Shown piece by piece: positions 48,642 through 59,801 of a stretch of 64,000 nucleotides of DNA (positions are counted from its first letter, which is position 1; every line of letters starts with the position of its first letter). The DNA lies in contig NZ_CP047165.1 in the NCBI RefSeq assembly GCF_009833965.1, positions 806,001 through 870,000 of the forward strand, given 5' to 3'. Source of the DNA: Pelistega ratti (GTDB taxonomy: Bacteria > Pseudomonadota > Gammaproteobacteria > Burkholderiales > Burkholderiaceae_B). The notes below the pieces were generated by a model, which saw only the letters and a list, made by a program, of their open reading frames with translations, was not told the origin of the DNA and searched no databases. Both the position numbers and the translations under genes were made by a program.

Positions 48642-48786
48642 CATTTCCAAAGTGCTTCTGTTGCCTTTAATGATAAAGGTAACGAAATAATGAACTTATC
48701 TAGGAACAGCATCTACTGCAACATAATGAATAAGTTCGGCTCAAGATACCAACAGCACCTAGAGCAATCATTCTGTATAAGTTATT
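48642..48786 (-). ncRNA. ssrS: Probable 6S RNA (ends approximate)
   Basis: 6S RNA binds sigma-70 RNA polymerase by imitating an open promoter. On the minus strand the sequence holds TGAGCCGA (plus 48736-48743), identical to the E. coli 6S segment that templates pRNA. The fold fits: a closing stem GTGCTGTTG with CAAC-AGA-AGCAC, an apical arm GAACTTAT/ATAAGTTC (48730-48737 with 48692-48699) and a short hairpin CCTTTA/TAAAGG (48664-48679) in the 3' strand of the bubble, as in 6S. Promoter-like boxes lie upstream and a strong terminator at 48615-48641. The 5' end is uncertain (48786 or about 48821). Not searched against Rfam. Confidence 0.75.
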
Positions 48787-48792
48787 ACACTA

Positions 48793-48856
48793 CTTATACC
48801 ACACAAATATTGTGTCTTAACTTTATAAGTATATAAGAGAAATTCTTAAAATTCAA
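48793..48856 (-). promoter_or_regulatory. Two candidate promoters of the 6S-like RNA
   Basis: P1: TTGAAT (48856-48851), 17-bp spacer, TATACT (48833-48828). P2: TTAAGA (48820-48815), 16-bp spacer, TATAAG (48798-48793). The spacer of P2 contains the perfect dyad ACACAA-ATA-TTGTGT at 48801-48815. E. coli ssrS also has two promoters. Confidence 0.65.
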
Positions 48857-48999
48857 GCACTAAAGCTAATTTATAAAAAATAATCGCTTATTTTACCAAC
48901 AATATCCTATCTACAACCAATGAAATATCTAGGCGTTACTCAATAGGTCATAGATTACCGCTCTCCTATCTCACTGATGGATATTTTATTAGTCAATAA

Positions 49000-49031
49000 A
49001 AACCCTTATAGAATACACGCTATAAGGGTTT
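49000..49031 (-). terminator. purB intrinsic terminator
   Basis: AAACCCTTATAG / CTATAAGGGTTT perfect 12-bp stem, followed on the minus strand by T residues, 33 bases after the purB stop. Confidence 0.9.
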
Positions 49032-49063
49032 ACTTGACACTATCGCCTTAATAATACTAGCAA

Positions 49064-50464
<1,401 letters not shown>

Positions 50465-51577
50465 TTAATAAATGATTCCACCACCAAGGCAAACATCCCC
50501 TTGGTAAAGCACTGCCGATTGACCCGGCGTTACTGCCCACTGTGCTTCATTAAAAGCGAGCGATAAAGTATGTTGATCAGCCGATACTAAGCGACAAGCA
50601 GCATCTTGTTGTCGGTAACGAGTTTTGGCACCATACTCACCCAATTCAGGCGCATACCCAGCAATCCAGCTTACATCTTCTGCCGATAAAGTAGGTTTTA
50701 ATAACCAAGGGTGATCATGTCCACTCACTACATATAGAATATTATTTTGAATATCTTTACGAGCCACATACCATGCATCAGCCGTTCCATCATCAGACTG
50801 ATAGCCCTTAACCCCTCCAATACCTAGACCTTTACGCTGACCTAATGTATAAAAAGCTAAGCCTACGTGTTCACCAATCTGCTTACCTTCATCTGTCAGA
50901 ATAGCCCCCGGTTTGGTCGATAAATAACGGTTTAAAAACTCACGGAATGGTCGCTCTCCAATAAAACAAATCCCTGTCGAATCTTTCTTACGTGCATTGG
51001 GCAAACCCAATTTTTCAGCAATCTTGCGTACTTCGGTTTTATGAATCTCACCCAATGGAAAAATCACTTTACTTAATTGAGCTTGATTTAAACGATGTAA
51101 AAAATAACTCTGATCTTTTGCAGGGTCTATCCCTTTTAGTAATTGATATTCTTTTTGACCATTTATATCAACAGCACGCACACGTGCATAATGCCCTGTC
51201 GCAATATAGTCAGCTCCTAGTGTCATAGCATGATCTAAAAAAGCTTTAAACTTGATTTCTGCATTACAAAGCACATCTGGGTTAGGCGTACGCCCTGCTG
51301 AATATTCACGCAAAAATTCAGCAAAAACACGGTCTTTATACTCTGCAGCAAAATTAACCGCTTCAATATCAATACCTAATACATCTGCCACGCTAGCAGC
51401 ATCAATCCAATCTTGGCGTGAAGAACAATACTCAGAATCGTCATCATCTTCCCAATTTTTCATAAAAAGACCGACAACATCATAGCCTTGCTCTTTTAAC
51501 AGCCACGCACTCACGGAGGAATCAACACCACCAGAGAGTCCAATTACAACACGAGGTTTTTTAACAATAGTATTCAT
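50465..51577 (-). CDS. mnmA: tRNA-specific 2-thiouridylase MnmA
   Basis: Thiolates U34 of tRNA-Lys, -Glu and -Gln; 370 residues. The PP-loop ATP site [20 protein letters not shown] is at about 10-29, the first catalytic Cys in [14 protein letters not shown] (about 99-112) and the second in [12 protein letters not shown] (about 201-212). [19 protein letters not shown] and the C-terminal beta-barrel [18 protein letters not shown] are conserved. The gene begins MNTIVKKPR and lies just upstream of purB; the two are probably cotranscribed. Confidence 0.96.
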   Translation of the reverse strand: MNTIVKKPRVVIGLSGGVDSSVSAWLLKEQGYDVVGLFMKNWEDDDDSEYCSSRQDWIDAASVADVLGIDIEAVNFAAEYKDRVFAEFLREYSAGRTPNPDVLCNAEIKFKAFLDHAMTLGADYIATGHYARVRAVDINGQKEYQLLKGIDPAKDQSYFLHRLNQAQLSKVIFPLGEIHKTEVRKIAEKLGLPNARKKDSTGICFIGERPFREFLNRYLSTKPGAILTDEGKQIGEHVGLAFYTLGQRKGLGIGGVKGYQSDDGTADAWYVARKDIQNNILYVVSGHDHPWLLKPTLSAEDVSWIAGYAPELGEYGAKTRYRQQDAACRLVSADQHTLSLAFNEAQWAVTPGQSAVLYQGDVCLGGGIIY

Positions 51578-51804
51578 ACCCGCTATTTTAACGCTAAGCC
51601 TTGTTATTGAGTATTATTTTACCTATTTCATAAAAAGATTATTTGTGACTCTACGCTAATAATCCTATCTATGGATAGTTTCTTTAGGCGACAAAACAAA
51701 AGGGATAGTAGCTTATTTATGAAAAATAAACTTACTATCCACTTAATAACTCAGGCATATTTATTGATAATATAACTACCCTAGCTATAAATTATGAAGG
51801 ATAA

Positions 51805-52875
51805 CTATTTATCCGATTGAGCCTTTTGGCGGCGAACCTTAACCGCTTCCGCAAGACGTGCTAATACCACTTCTGTTGTTTCCCAACCGATACAGCCGTC
51901 TGTAATACTTTGACCATATTGTAAAGGAACTCCCTCTACATGATCTTGGCGACCAGCAACCAGATGTGACTCAATCATAACACCAAAGATACGCTGATCT
52001 CCTGCTTCCATTTGTTGTGCAATATCTTCTAAGACAGCAGGCTGATTTTCTGGTTTTTTAGAACTATTTGCATGACTAGAGTCAATCATAATTCTAGGGG
52101 CTAAGCCTGCTTTTTCAAGTTCTACACTTGATGCTTCTACAAATTCAGCTTGGTAGTTAGGTGCTTTACCCCCTCTTAAAATAATATGGCAATCTTCATT
52201 ACCTTTTGTACGTACAATCGCCGAATGCCCCCCTTTCGTTACAGATAAGAAATTATGTGGTGCAGAGGATGCTTTAATCGCATCAATGGCAATTTTAATA
52301 TTACCATCTGTACCATTTTTAAACCCTACGGGACAAGAAAGGCCCGAAGCTAATTCTCGATGTACCTGACTTTCAGTTGTACGTGCCCCAATTGCTCCCC
52401 AAGAAACAAGGTCTGCAATGTATTGCGGTGTAATCATATCTAAAAACTCACACCCTGCTGGTACACCTTTATCATTAATGCTTAATAATAGTTCACGAGC
52501 AATTCGTAGTCCCTTATTAATATTAAAACTATGGTCTAAATCAGGGTCATTGATTAAGCCTTTCCAACCAACAGTTGTACGCGGTTTTTCAAAATACACA
52601 CGCATAATCACTTCTAATTCATTTTTATAGTTTTCACGTAAGACTTTAAGGCGATCCGCATATTCTAAAGCGGCTTTTGTGTCATGAATAGAACAAGGTC
52701 CAACCACAACAACTAAACGATCATCTTTCCCTTGTAGAATATCATGAACGGCATGACGCGTCTGATAAACAACATTAGAAATATCCCGTGTAATAGGGAA
52801 CTCTCGCATTAAATGTGCTGGAGGGCTAAGCTCTCGAATCTCCTGAATCCGAATATCATCTGTATTGTATGACAC
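51805..52875 (-). CDS. aroG: 3-deoxy-7-phosphoheptulonate synthase (DAHP synthase), AroG type
   Basis: First enzyme of the shikimate pathway, 356 residues, joining PEP and erythrose 4-phosphate. It is a class I (AroF/G/H) enzyme: LVVVVGPCSIHD at about 55-66 (catalytic Cys and PEP site), RVYFEKPRTTVGWKGLINDP (about 92-111), GARTTESQVHRELASGLS (about 163-180) and IMIDSSHANSSKK (about 265). Such enzymes are inhibited by Phe or Tyr; the allosteric type cannot be named safely. Upstream lies a Phe/Tyr/Trp-rich leader ORF and an intrinsic terminator (52920-53056), suggesting control by attenuation. AGGAG precedes the ATG. Confidence 0.95.
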   Translation of the reverse strand: MSYNTDDIRIQEIRELSPPAHLMREFPITRDISNVVYQTRHAVHDILQGKDDRLVVVVGPCSIHDTKAALEYADRLKVLRENYKNELEVIMRVYFEKPRTTVGWKGLINDPDLDHSFNINKGLRIARELLLSINDKGVPAGCEFLDMITPQYIADLVSWGAIGARTTESQVHRELASGLSCPVGFKNGTDGNIKIAIDAIKASSAPHNFLSVTKGGHSAIVRTKGNEDCHIILRGGKAPNYQAEFVEASSVELEKAGLAPRIMIDSSHANSSKKPENQPAVLEDIAQQMEAGDQRIFGVMIESHLVAGRQDHVEGVPLQYGQSITDGCIGWETTEVVLARLAEAVKVRRQKAQSDK

Positions 52876-52919
52876 ATTAATCTCCTATCTATTTCAATTC
52901 AGTCAAAGTCTATTTAAAC

Positions 52920-52951
52920 AAAAAGCCGCCTATATTCCTTAGGCGGCTTTT
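52920..52951 (-). terminator. Attenuator-type terminator in the aroG leader
   Basis: AAAAGCCGCCTA / TAGGCGGCTTTT is a perfect 12-bp stem with a 7-base loop; on the minus strand it ends in TTTTTG, 45 bases before the aroG ATG and 16 bases after the leader ORF stop. There is no other gene for it to end. Confidence 0.9.
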
Positions 52952-52966
52952 GGACAATATGCATTT

Positions 52967-53056
52967 TTACGAGTCGCACTGTATCCTTCTCTCCGCACTT
53001 ACGCATCGAAAAAACCAAGAAAAATAAAAAAATACAGTTTGCATCATCGTTTTCAT
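52967..53056 (-). CDS. Aromatic-rich leader peptide of aroG (attenuation)
   Basis: A 29-residue ORF that starts MKTMMQT, continues VFFYFSWFFRC (residues 8-18: five Phe, one Tyr, one Trp) and ends IQCDS. AGGA stands 8 bases before its ATG. A strong terminator begins 16 bases after its stop, followed by aroG. This is the layout of ribosome-mediated attenuation as in pheL or trpL: scarcity of charged tRNA-Phe (or Tyr/Trp) would stall the ribosome at codons 9-16. The antiterminator was not folded. The peptide is likely to have no function of its own. Confidence 0.82.
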   Translation of the reverse strand: MKTMMQTVFFYFSWFFRCVSAERRIQCDS

Positions 53057-53146
53057 GTTTTCTATCCTATCACATGATGATGCTTTACCAAGTATTTTTA
53101 TCAAAAACACTGCTTCTCTGTTGTATATTTACCACGGTTTATTCAC

Positions 53147-53821
53147 TTAAAAACTTCTTACCCCTGTATTAGCAAATGAGGATAAAACCCCCACATCTAA
53201 AAGCTCCCATTCTTTTCGTTTACCTTGAATATACTGTTTTTGTTGCCATTCACTTAGTAAACGATTTAAGGTTTCTGCTCTGATACCTAATTGTGTCGCA
53301 AGCTGCTTTTGTGTCACAGGGATTGTAATTCTATCACCCTGCTCTTTTCGTAGCTGAATAAAGTAATAAGCCAAACGCTCTGTTGCAGAACTTGATGTCA
53401 GTAAATGCACCTGATTAATTTGCTCATACATATTCATACTTACCATAGACAATAGACGGATCGCTAAAGCTGGATATTGATGACAAGCCTTATGCAGTGA
53501 TTGTCTATCTAAGCAATAAAGTACCACATCTTCTCTGACACGGGCATTCATAGGATATTTTCCATGAGGCATAAACATCGCCGCATGCGCAACAACCTGT
53601 CCTTTTTCAAAAATAGAAAAAACCCGCTCTTCTCCTTCCATTGAATAGCGGAACATTTCTAACGCACCCTCCGCCACTAAAAAATATTGAGAAGCCTCGT
53701 CCCCTTCTGTAAAAATGACTTTACCTGCAGCTACTTTAGCCAAAAAAGAATTATTCAGTAATACCTCATAAAACTCAGGTGGATACTGTTTAAAAAGACT
53801 ATGCTGTCTTAGTAAAGTCAT
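53147..53821 (-). CDS. Crp/Fnr-family transcriptional regulator
   Basis: Regulator of 224 residues from the ATG at 53821; an in-frame ATG at 53866 would add 15 residues without a better ribosome site. The cyclic-nucleotide-binding-like domain spans about 20-125 (VIFTEGDEASQYFLVAEGALEMFR), and the C-terminal winged helix contains ITIPVTQKQLATQLGIRAETLNRLLSEW (about 165-192). The four Fe-S cysteines of FNR are absent, so it is not an oxygen sensor of the FNR type, and no heme ligands are evident; the effector is unknown. It resembles Dnr/CooA-like members of the family only loosely. Divergent from the membrane-protein gene at 54050. Confidence 0.85.
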   Translation of the reverse strand: MTLLRQHSLFKQYPPEFYEVLLNNSFLAKVAAGKVIFTEGDEASQYFLVAEGALEMFRYSMEGEERVFSIFEKGQVVAHAAMFMPHGKYPMNARVREDVVLYCLDRQSLHKACHQYPALAIRLLSMVSMNMYEQINQVHLLTSSSATERLAYYFIQLRKEQGDRITIPVTQKQLATQLGIRAETLNRLLSEWQQKQYIQGKRKEWELLDVGVLSSFANTGVRSF

Positions 53822-54049
53822 TATCGGTTCTTTATCCGTAATTGGATAGTAATTGACTTTTATCATTTATAAACTTAACTGTAAGTGTGAAAATAGAGGG
53901 AAAGTGGTACTAGTCAATCGTATTAAATAAAGTAAATAATACTCTCCATGCTAACTCACTTAACCTCTTGCTATTGTACTCGTAAACTGATTATAAAACG
54001 GGTATCATAGAATTTTTCAATAATTTCTTATCTTTTTGAACAGTACTGT

Positions 54050-54493
54050 ATGACTTACTACCCTATTTTACTCATCTTACATTTATTAGTTGCTTTTGTT
54101 TTTATTGGTACTGTTTTCTTTGAAATGATTTTTTTAGAAAATATTCGTAAGCGAATTCCTAAGGAAATGATGCGTCTATTAGAAAAAGAGGTGGGTATCC
54201 GTGCAAGACAAGTCATTCCGTGGGTATTACTAATACTTTTTAGTGCTGGCATTGGTATGGCATGGTTTCATCGTGGAGCATTAAGTCATCCTATCAGTAG
54301 CCAATTTGGTGCTTTATTATTATTAAAAATTATATTGGCTATTAGTGTTCTTTGCCATTTTATCACTGTTGTTATATTACAAAAAAAAGGAAAACTAACA
54401 GGCAAAATCTCAAAATATGTACATATTAGTGTTCTTTGTCATGTTATTACTATCGTGATTCTAGCAAAAGGGATGTATTACATTCACTGGTAA
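54050..54493 (+). CDS. Small integral membrane protein, CopD-like
   Basis: Protein of 147 residues with four hydrophobic segments. The N-terminal LLILHLLVAFVFIGTVFFEMIFL and the His residues at the membrane borders resemble the CopD/PcoD-like superfamily of small membrane proteins, some linked to copper. The function is unknown. Residues about 97-109 (ISVLCHFITVVIL) are nearly repeated at about 125-137 (ISVLCHVITIVIL), and the DNA repeats too, so an internal duplication seems likely. Divergent from the Crp/Fnr gene; its transcript would end at the shared terminator at 54606. Confidence 0.65.
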   Translation: MTYYPILLILHLLVAFVFIGTVFFEMIFLENIRKRIPKEMMRLLEKEVGIRARQVIPWVLLILFSAGIGMAWFHRGALSHPISSQFGALLLLKIILAISVLCHFITVVILQKKGKLTGKISKYVHISVLCHVITIVILAKGMYYIHW

Positions 54494-54605
54494 TATCTTT
54501 CTTATATTTTCTAGTACATTACCCAAATAACGGATTCTCAATTTTTTAATAGTTGATATTTCAACTATAGCAAGGTATCACTCAACACCCTATTTTATCA
54601 ATAAA

Positions 54606-54636
54606 AAAACCTCATCTATAAAAAAGATGAGGTTTT
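54606..54636. terminator. Bidirectional terminator between the membrane-protein gene and tldD
   Basis: AAAACCTCATCT / AGATGAGGTTTT perfect 12-bp stem with a 7-base loop, A run on the left and T run on the right. Confidence 0.9.
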
Positions 54637-54674
54637 GGGTTTTACATCTTATAGCTAAATAATTTATCTTTAAA

Positions 54675-56120
54675 CTATTGTGTTCCACCTACCGTTAATC
54701 CATCTAATCGAATAGTAGGCATACCCACACCAACGGGAACACCCTGTCCTTCTTTCCCACACGTCCCTACACCTGAATCAAGTGCTAAGTCATTACCAAT
54801 CATAGATACTTTATTCATGGCATCAGGCCCATTACCAATTAATGTAGCCCCCTTAATTGGATAGGTAATCTTACCATTTTCAATCATATAGGCTTCTGAA
54901 GCAGAAAAAACAAAGTTACCACTCGTAATATCTACCTGCCCACCTGAAAAATTAGCGGCATAAATACCCTTTTTAACAGAAGCAATAATTTCTTCTGGTG
55001 CTTTATCACCATTGAGCATAAAGGTATTTGTCATCCGAGGCATAGGAAGATAAGCATAAGATTCTCGGCGGCCATTCCCTGTTACGGGCATTTTCATTAG
55101 ACGAGCATTAAGACTATCTTGCATATAACCACGCAAAATACCATCTTCAATCAATACGGTACGCTGTGTAGGATTACCTTCATCATCTACATTTAAAGAA
55201 CCTCGGCGATCGGCAATTGTACCATCATCAATAACTGTCACACCCTTTGAAGCTACTCGTTCACCAATACGACCAGAGAAAACACTTGAGCCTTTACGAT
55301 TAAAGTCTCCCTCTAATCCATGCCCCACCGCCTCATGTAATAAGATACCCGGCCACCCTGATCCTAAGACAATGGTCATTTCACCTGCAGGTGCTTTTTG
55401 AGCTTGAAGATTAGTGAGCGCCTCATTCACCGCTTTATGCACATATTGTTGTAATAGCGCTTCAGTAAAGTAGTTTAAGCCAAAACGACCGCCACCGCCT
55501 GCACTACCCACTTCACGGCGACCATTACGCTCTGCAATGACAGTTATAGATAAACGTACAAGTGGGCGAACATCTGCCTGCAACCGTCCATCAGACCCAG
55601 CCACCATCACCACATCATACTCAGCACTCAACCCACCCATTACCTGTACAACAGCAGGATCATAAGCACGAGCAAGCTCATTCACGCGCTCTAGTAAAGC
55701 AACTTTTTCCTTGGTATCAACACTACCTAAGGGATTAATAGGTGCATATAACTGATGGGGTTCTGCAAAGGTATCACTAACTTTTGCCTTGCCCGCTCCC
55801 TGACGAGCAATCGCCTTTACTGTACTAGCCGCATTCATTAAAGCCTTAGCAGAAATATCATCAGAATAAGCAAAAGCTGTTTTATCACCTGTTATCGCAC
55901 GTACCCCAACCCCTTGAGAAATATTAAAACTGCCTGATTTTACAATCCCCTCCTCTAGTCCCCAACTTTCGCTTCGTGTATGCTGAAAATATAAATCAGC
56001 ATAGTCCACTTTATGCGTAAAAATCTCAGATAGTGTTTTAGAGAGAGAACTCTCATTTAATGAATAAGGGTCTAATAATAAAGACTTGGCTTGCTGTAAA
56101 GCATTGAGAGGTTTTGTCAT
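54675..56120 (-). CDS. tldD: Metalloprotease TldD
   Basis: Subunit of the TldD/TldE protease that degrades or matures unstructured peptides; 481 residues from the ATG at 56120. The upstream frame adds a Cys/Tyr-rich stretch unlike the family. The zinc motif HEAVGHGLEGD (HExxxH) is at about residue 260-270, with the third ligand Cys in GVGTCGKEGQG near the C terminus; FTHKVDYADLYFQHTRSESWGLEEG at the N terminus is conserved. A tldE/pmbA partner is not in the window. Confidence 0.94.
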   Translation of the reverse strand: MTKPLNALQQAKSLLLDPYSLNESSLSKTLSEIFTHKVDYADLYFQHTRSESWGLEEGIVKSGSFNISQGVGVRAITGDKTAFAYSDDISAKALMNAASTVKAIARQGAGKAKVSDTFAEPHQLYAPINPLGSVDTKEKVALLERVNELARAYDPAVVQVMGGLSAEYDVVMVAGSDGRLQADVRPLVRLSITVIAERNGRREVGSAGGGGRFGLNYFTEALLQQYVHKAVNEALTNLQAQKAPAGEMTIVLGSGWPGILLHEAVGHGLEGDFNRKGSSVFSGRIGERVASKGVTVIDDGTIADRRGSLNVDDEGNPTQRTVLIEDGILRGYMQDSLNARLMKMPVTGNGRRESYAYLPMPRMTNTFMLNGDKAPEEIIASVKKGIYAANFSGGQVDITSGNFVFSASEAYMIENGKITYPIKGATLIGNGPDAMNKVSMIGNDLALDSGVGTCGKEGQGVPVGVGMPTIRLDGLTVGGTQ

Positions 56121-56318
56121 ATGGTTAAAATTTCTATATAAATACTCACATGAATAGAAACAGCATAGATACCCACTACACCACACTAAAAGCGTATCTC
56201 ATAGTGGGAATTACCGTCATAACATATAAGCTAAAATAAAGTTTACAACAATAACATATATTTTCTTTCTTAGACAATCACACAAGAGGGAAAGCCATAT
56301 AAAATTTATGCTAATGAT

Positions 56319-56996
56319 TTACGATGATTTATTAACCTTAACAGGTTGATTGACTTGTTTACTCTTTTCTATATCAAATACTACTTTTTTAGGGCCAGTA
56401 TTCGTACCGGGGAAATCATCAAAAATAGAAGCCAATAAATACGGCATCACCTGACTTAGCATAGCACTTTCTGACTCTGTTAAAGCCTGTGCTTGATAAA
56501 CGGGCTTTCCACTTTTATCACGAATCCCCAAACTTAATACAAAACGGCGATAGGTAACAGGATAGGTATCAACACGAGGGACATAAGCAACATTAAAACC
56601 TGACGAAAAACCATTTCCCCAACCATAATAACCATAATCCCCAAAGAACCACCCAAAACTAGGATAAAAAACAGGTTCACGGTAATATTCTTGAACAATA
56701 CGCTCTTTCTCTTGCACATTAACAGAGAAATCAACTAAATAATGTGCTTTCTTCACATTATTGGTTTGCATTAAACCTGTTTTCCACATTTCTTGTGCAA
56801 TTAAATTCTCATATGCTCTTTTTTCTAAATTATGGCTATTATCCTGACTAAATGCGTATAGTTTACCTTGTGCTTCTGATGGCCAATTATTAAAGGCATT
56901 CACTTGGGTAGAAAAAGTTTTAGTGCTTGAGCAAGCGGTTAATGCTAATACACTAACAAGCCCCATATATTTGAAAAACTGACGAAAAAGAGACAT
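56319..56996 (-). CDS. DUF4136-family lipoprotein
   Basis: Predicted outer-membrane lipoprotein of 225 residues. The ATG at 56996 is preferred as GGAG stands 7 bases upstream and it gives a signal peptide with lipobox LTAC (Cys about residue 22). The mature protein has the DUF4136 layout: an N-terminal FNNWPSEAQGKLYAFS strand, a Tyr/Gly/Phe-rich middle (FGWFFGDYGYYGWGNGFSSG, about 120-140) and a C-terminal PKKVVFDIEKS. The function is unknown. It is divergent from pepN. Confidence 0.85.
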   Translation of the reverse strand: MSLFRQFFKYMGLVSVLALTACSSTKTFSTQVNAFNNWPSEAQGKLYAFSQDNSHNLEKRAYENLIAQEMWKTGLMQTNNVKKAHYLVDFSVNVQEKERIVQEYYREPVFYPSFGWFFGDYGYYGWGNGFSSGFNVAYVPRVDTYPVTYRRFVLSLGIRDKSGKPVYQAQALTESESAMLSQVMPYLLASIFDDFPGTNTGPKKVVFDIEKSKQVNQPVKVNKSS

Positions 56997-57087
56997 AAGA
57001 CGCTCCATAATAATGGTTATACCCATAAAATTCTGAATGAATCGCTATAATATAACCGTTTTCTGTTTTTTATGGGTGAATTAATCA

Positions 57088-59784
57088 ATGTCAGTCTCTT
57101 CTCATACAATTTATCGTAAAGATTATCGTCCTTATCCCTTTACCATTGAACGTGTTCAGCTGCACTTTGCACTTGAACCACAACATACCATTGTCACCAA
57201 CACAATGCACGTTATTACGAAAGAACATAATGCAACAATGGTACTCAATGGGGAGGATATTGAATTACAAGCTATTTACATCAATGGAAAAGCACTGACA
57301 TCCTATGAATATAGCGATAATTTACTTCAATTCAAGCCATCTGAAACAGAATTTGATCTTAAAATTGTATCTAGTTGCAACCCTAGTGCTAATAGTACCT
57401 TAATGGGTCTGTATGTTTCAGGTCAAAGTTTTTTCACACAATGTGAAGCTGAGGGTTTTAGACGTATTACCTTTTTCCCTGATCGTCCAGATGTAATGAG
57501 TGAATACATTGTAACGATTGAAGCGGATAAAAAACAATACCCTTATCTACTCTCTAATGGTAATCTCATTTCTAGTCAAGACCTTGATAATGGTCGTCAT
57601 CAAGCCGTTTGGCATGACCCATTCTTAAAGCCTTGCTACCTTTTTGCCCTTGTTGCTGGTGATTTTGATATTCGTGAAAAAACAAGCCATACACGCTCAG
57701 GACGAGAAGTTTTACTTCAAATCTATAGTGATAAAGGAAGTGGTGATCAGACACTTTGGGCATTAGATAGTCTAGAGCGTTCTATACAATGGGATGAAAA
57801 ACGCTTTAATCTTGAACTTGATTTAGACCGCTTTATGATTGTCGTTACCCATGATTTTAATATGGGGGCAATGGAAAATAAAGGGCTAAATATCTTTAAT
57901 GCTGTTTATGTTCTTGCTGACCCTGAAACTGCTACAGATGCAAACTATATGGGGATTGAATCTGTTGTTGGTCACGAATATTTCCATAACTGGACAGGTA
58001 ATCGAGTAACTTGCAGAGATTGGTTTCAACTATCCCTCAAAGAAGGGCTAACAGTATTCCGCGATCAAGAGTTCTCTGCGGATATGGCTGCTCGCCTATT
58101 GCCACCAGAAGCTGCACTAAGCGCTAGAACTGTTAAGCGTATTGAAGATGTTACCCATTTACGCGCAGCACAATTTCCAGAAGATGCAGGCCCAATGGCT
58201 CACCCTATTCGACCTGATAGCTATCAAGAGATTGGTAACTTCTACACCATGACCGTTTATGAAAAAGGGGCTGAGGTTATCCGTATGCAGCACACCCTAC
58301 TTGGTGAAGAAGGTTTTCAACAAGGTATGCAAGAATACTTCCGTCGTCATGATGGACAGGCAGTAACGTGCGATGATTTTGTCAATGCTATGGAAAGCGT
58401 TTATAAAGCACGTCATTCTGGAAAAGACTTTAGTGTTTTCCGCCATTGGTATTCACAAGCAGGTACACCAACGGTTAATGTACAACTTGATTATGATGCA
58501 CACCAACAAACCGCAAGTATTACTCTCACACAACATTGTGATAAGGTTGGTGTCGAAAAATTACAAGCGGATATGGAGAAAAAACCTTTCCATATTCCTT
58601 TCCATATCGGTATGCTTAACCAAGCAGGACAAGCGATTCCTCTTAATATTGGGGGATTAGAAGATATTACACCTACTCTACAAAACGGGGTTTTACTTGA
58701 TCTTAAAGTGCCTTCTCAAACATGGGTATTCAAAGGTATTAAAGAGCGTCCTATTCTTTCACTTTTGCGCGACTTCTCTGCACCTGTTTCTGTTATTTAT
58801 GATTATTCTTTTGAAGAATTAGCTGTACTATGTGCACATGATAGTAATCCTTTTGCTCGCTGGGAAGCCACTCAAGAACTTATTAGCCGAGAAATCCTAC
58901 GTCTAACACAATGTATTCAGGAAGAGAAATCACTTGCCCTCAATCCTATCATTCATCAGGTTTGGCAACATAATTTAAGCGATCCTCTTTTAGATGCTGC
59001 TTATCGCACATGGATTCTTGCTTTACCCTCTGAAAAAGTATTATTAGAACGCCTACATCCTATTACGCCACTTGCGCTAAATAAAGCACTACAATTTGTC
59101 CGTCAATCCCTTGCCACCGTACACCGAGATATATGGATAAGTACCTACCAACACTACCATACACAAGAAGATTATCAACCTGATCCGATTAGTATTGGTA
59201 AACGCAGCCTTAAAAATTTAAGTTTAAACTATCTACTTTCTATTAAAGACCCTGAGGGTATAGCTCTTGCCAAGACACAATATCAACAGGCTAAAAATAT
59301 GACAGATAGAATGGGTGCTATCAGTGCTTTACTTCATTATGCAGATAAGGCAGATACCGAAACAATTAACCAAGATTTCTATCAACGATTTGAAAATAAT
59401 CCACTCGTGATGGATAAATGGTTTGCTTTACAAGCAACTTCTGCTCAATCTGTTAAAACTATTCGTACACTGATGGATAACCCTCTCTTTACTTTACGCA
59501 ATCCAAATAGAGTAAGAGCCTTACTTTTCCAATTCTGCATGAATAATACTGAAGCCTTCCATCAGAATAATGGTGAAGCCTATACATTCTGGGCAGAACA
59601 AGTCATTGCTTTAGATGCTATTAATCCCGAAGTGGCAGCACGCTTTGCACGCGTAATGGATAACTGGCAACGCTTTGCTGAACCGCACAAAACACAAATG
59701 CAAAAAGCATTACAATCTATCGCTCAACAGACCGCTTTATCGAAAAATACCACAGAAATTATCGAAAAAGCCCTTAGTATTTAA
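57088..59784 (+). CDS. pepN: Aminopeptidase N
   Basis: Cytoplasmic M1 zinc aminopeptidase of 898 residues that removes N-terminal residues from peptides. The exopeptidase motif GAMENKGLN is at about 259-267 and the zinc site [15 protein letters not shown] at about 294-308, with the third ligand Glu in [13 protein letters not shown] (about 320). Length and domain order (N-terminal barrel, catalytic, small beta and long helical C-terminal domain) match E. coli PepN (870). fbp follows after 17 bases, so the two genes probably form an operon. Confidence 0.96.
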   Translation: MSVSSHTIYRKDYRPYPFTIERVQLHFALEPQHTIVTNTMHVITKEHNATMVLNGEDIELQAIYINGKALTSYEYSDNLLQFKPSETEFDLKIVSSCNPSANSTLMGLYVSGQSFFTQCEAEGFRRITFFPDRPDVMSEYIVTIEADKKQYPYLLSNGNLISSQDLDNGRHQAVWHDPFLKPCYLFALVAGDFDIREKTSHTRSGREVLLQIYSDKGSGDQTLWALDSLERSIQWDEKRFNLELDLDRFMIVVTHDFNMGAMENKGLNIFNAVYVLADPETATDANYMGIESVVGHEYFHNWTGNRVTCRDWFQLSLKEGLTVFRDQEFSADMAARLLPPEAALSARTVKRIEDVTHLRAAQFPEDAGPMAHPIRPDSYQEIGNFYTMTVYEKGAEVIRMQHTLLGEEGFQQGMQEYFRRHDGQAVTCDDFVNAMESVYKARHSGKDFSVFRHWYSQAGTPTVNVQLDYDAHQQTASITLTQHCDKVGVEKLQADMEKKPFHIPFHIGMLNQAGQAIPLNIGGLEDITPTLQNGVLLDLKVPSQTWVFKGIKERPILSLLRDFSAPVSVIYDYSFEELAVLCAHDSNPFARWEATQELISREILRLTQCIQEEKSLALNPIIHQVWQHNLSDPLLDAAYRTWILALPSEKVLLERLHPITPLALNKALQFVRQSLATVHRDIWISTYQHYHTQEDYQPDPISIGKRSLKNLSLNYLLSIKDPEGIALAKTQYQQAKNMTDRMGAISALLHYADKADTETINQDFYQRFENNPLVMDKWFALQATSAQSVKTIRTLMDNPLFTLRNPNRVRALLFQFCMNNTEAFHQNNGEAYTFWAEQVIALDAINPEVAARFARVMDNWQRFAEPHKTQMQKALQSIAQQTALSKNTTEIIEKALSI

Positions 59785-59801
59785 TCGCATCGGAGAATAA
59801 A

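Noticed and set aside
48606..48650. Longer N terminus of RimP
   Set aside because: It would run through the T run and stem of the terminator at 48615-48641.
52985..53000. AAGTGCGG word on the minus strand inside the aroG leader ORF
   Set aside because: The ninth base is A, not T, and the word lies in core DNA without the A/T tail; chance match, not counted as an uptake word.
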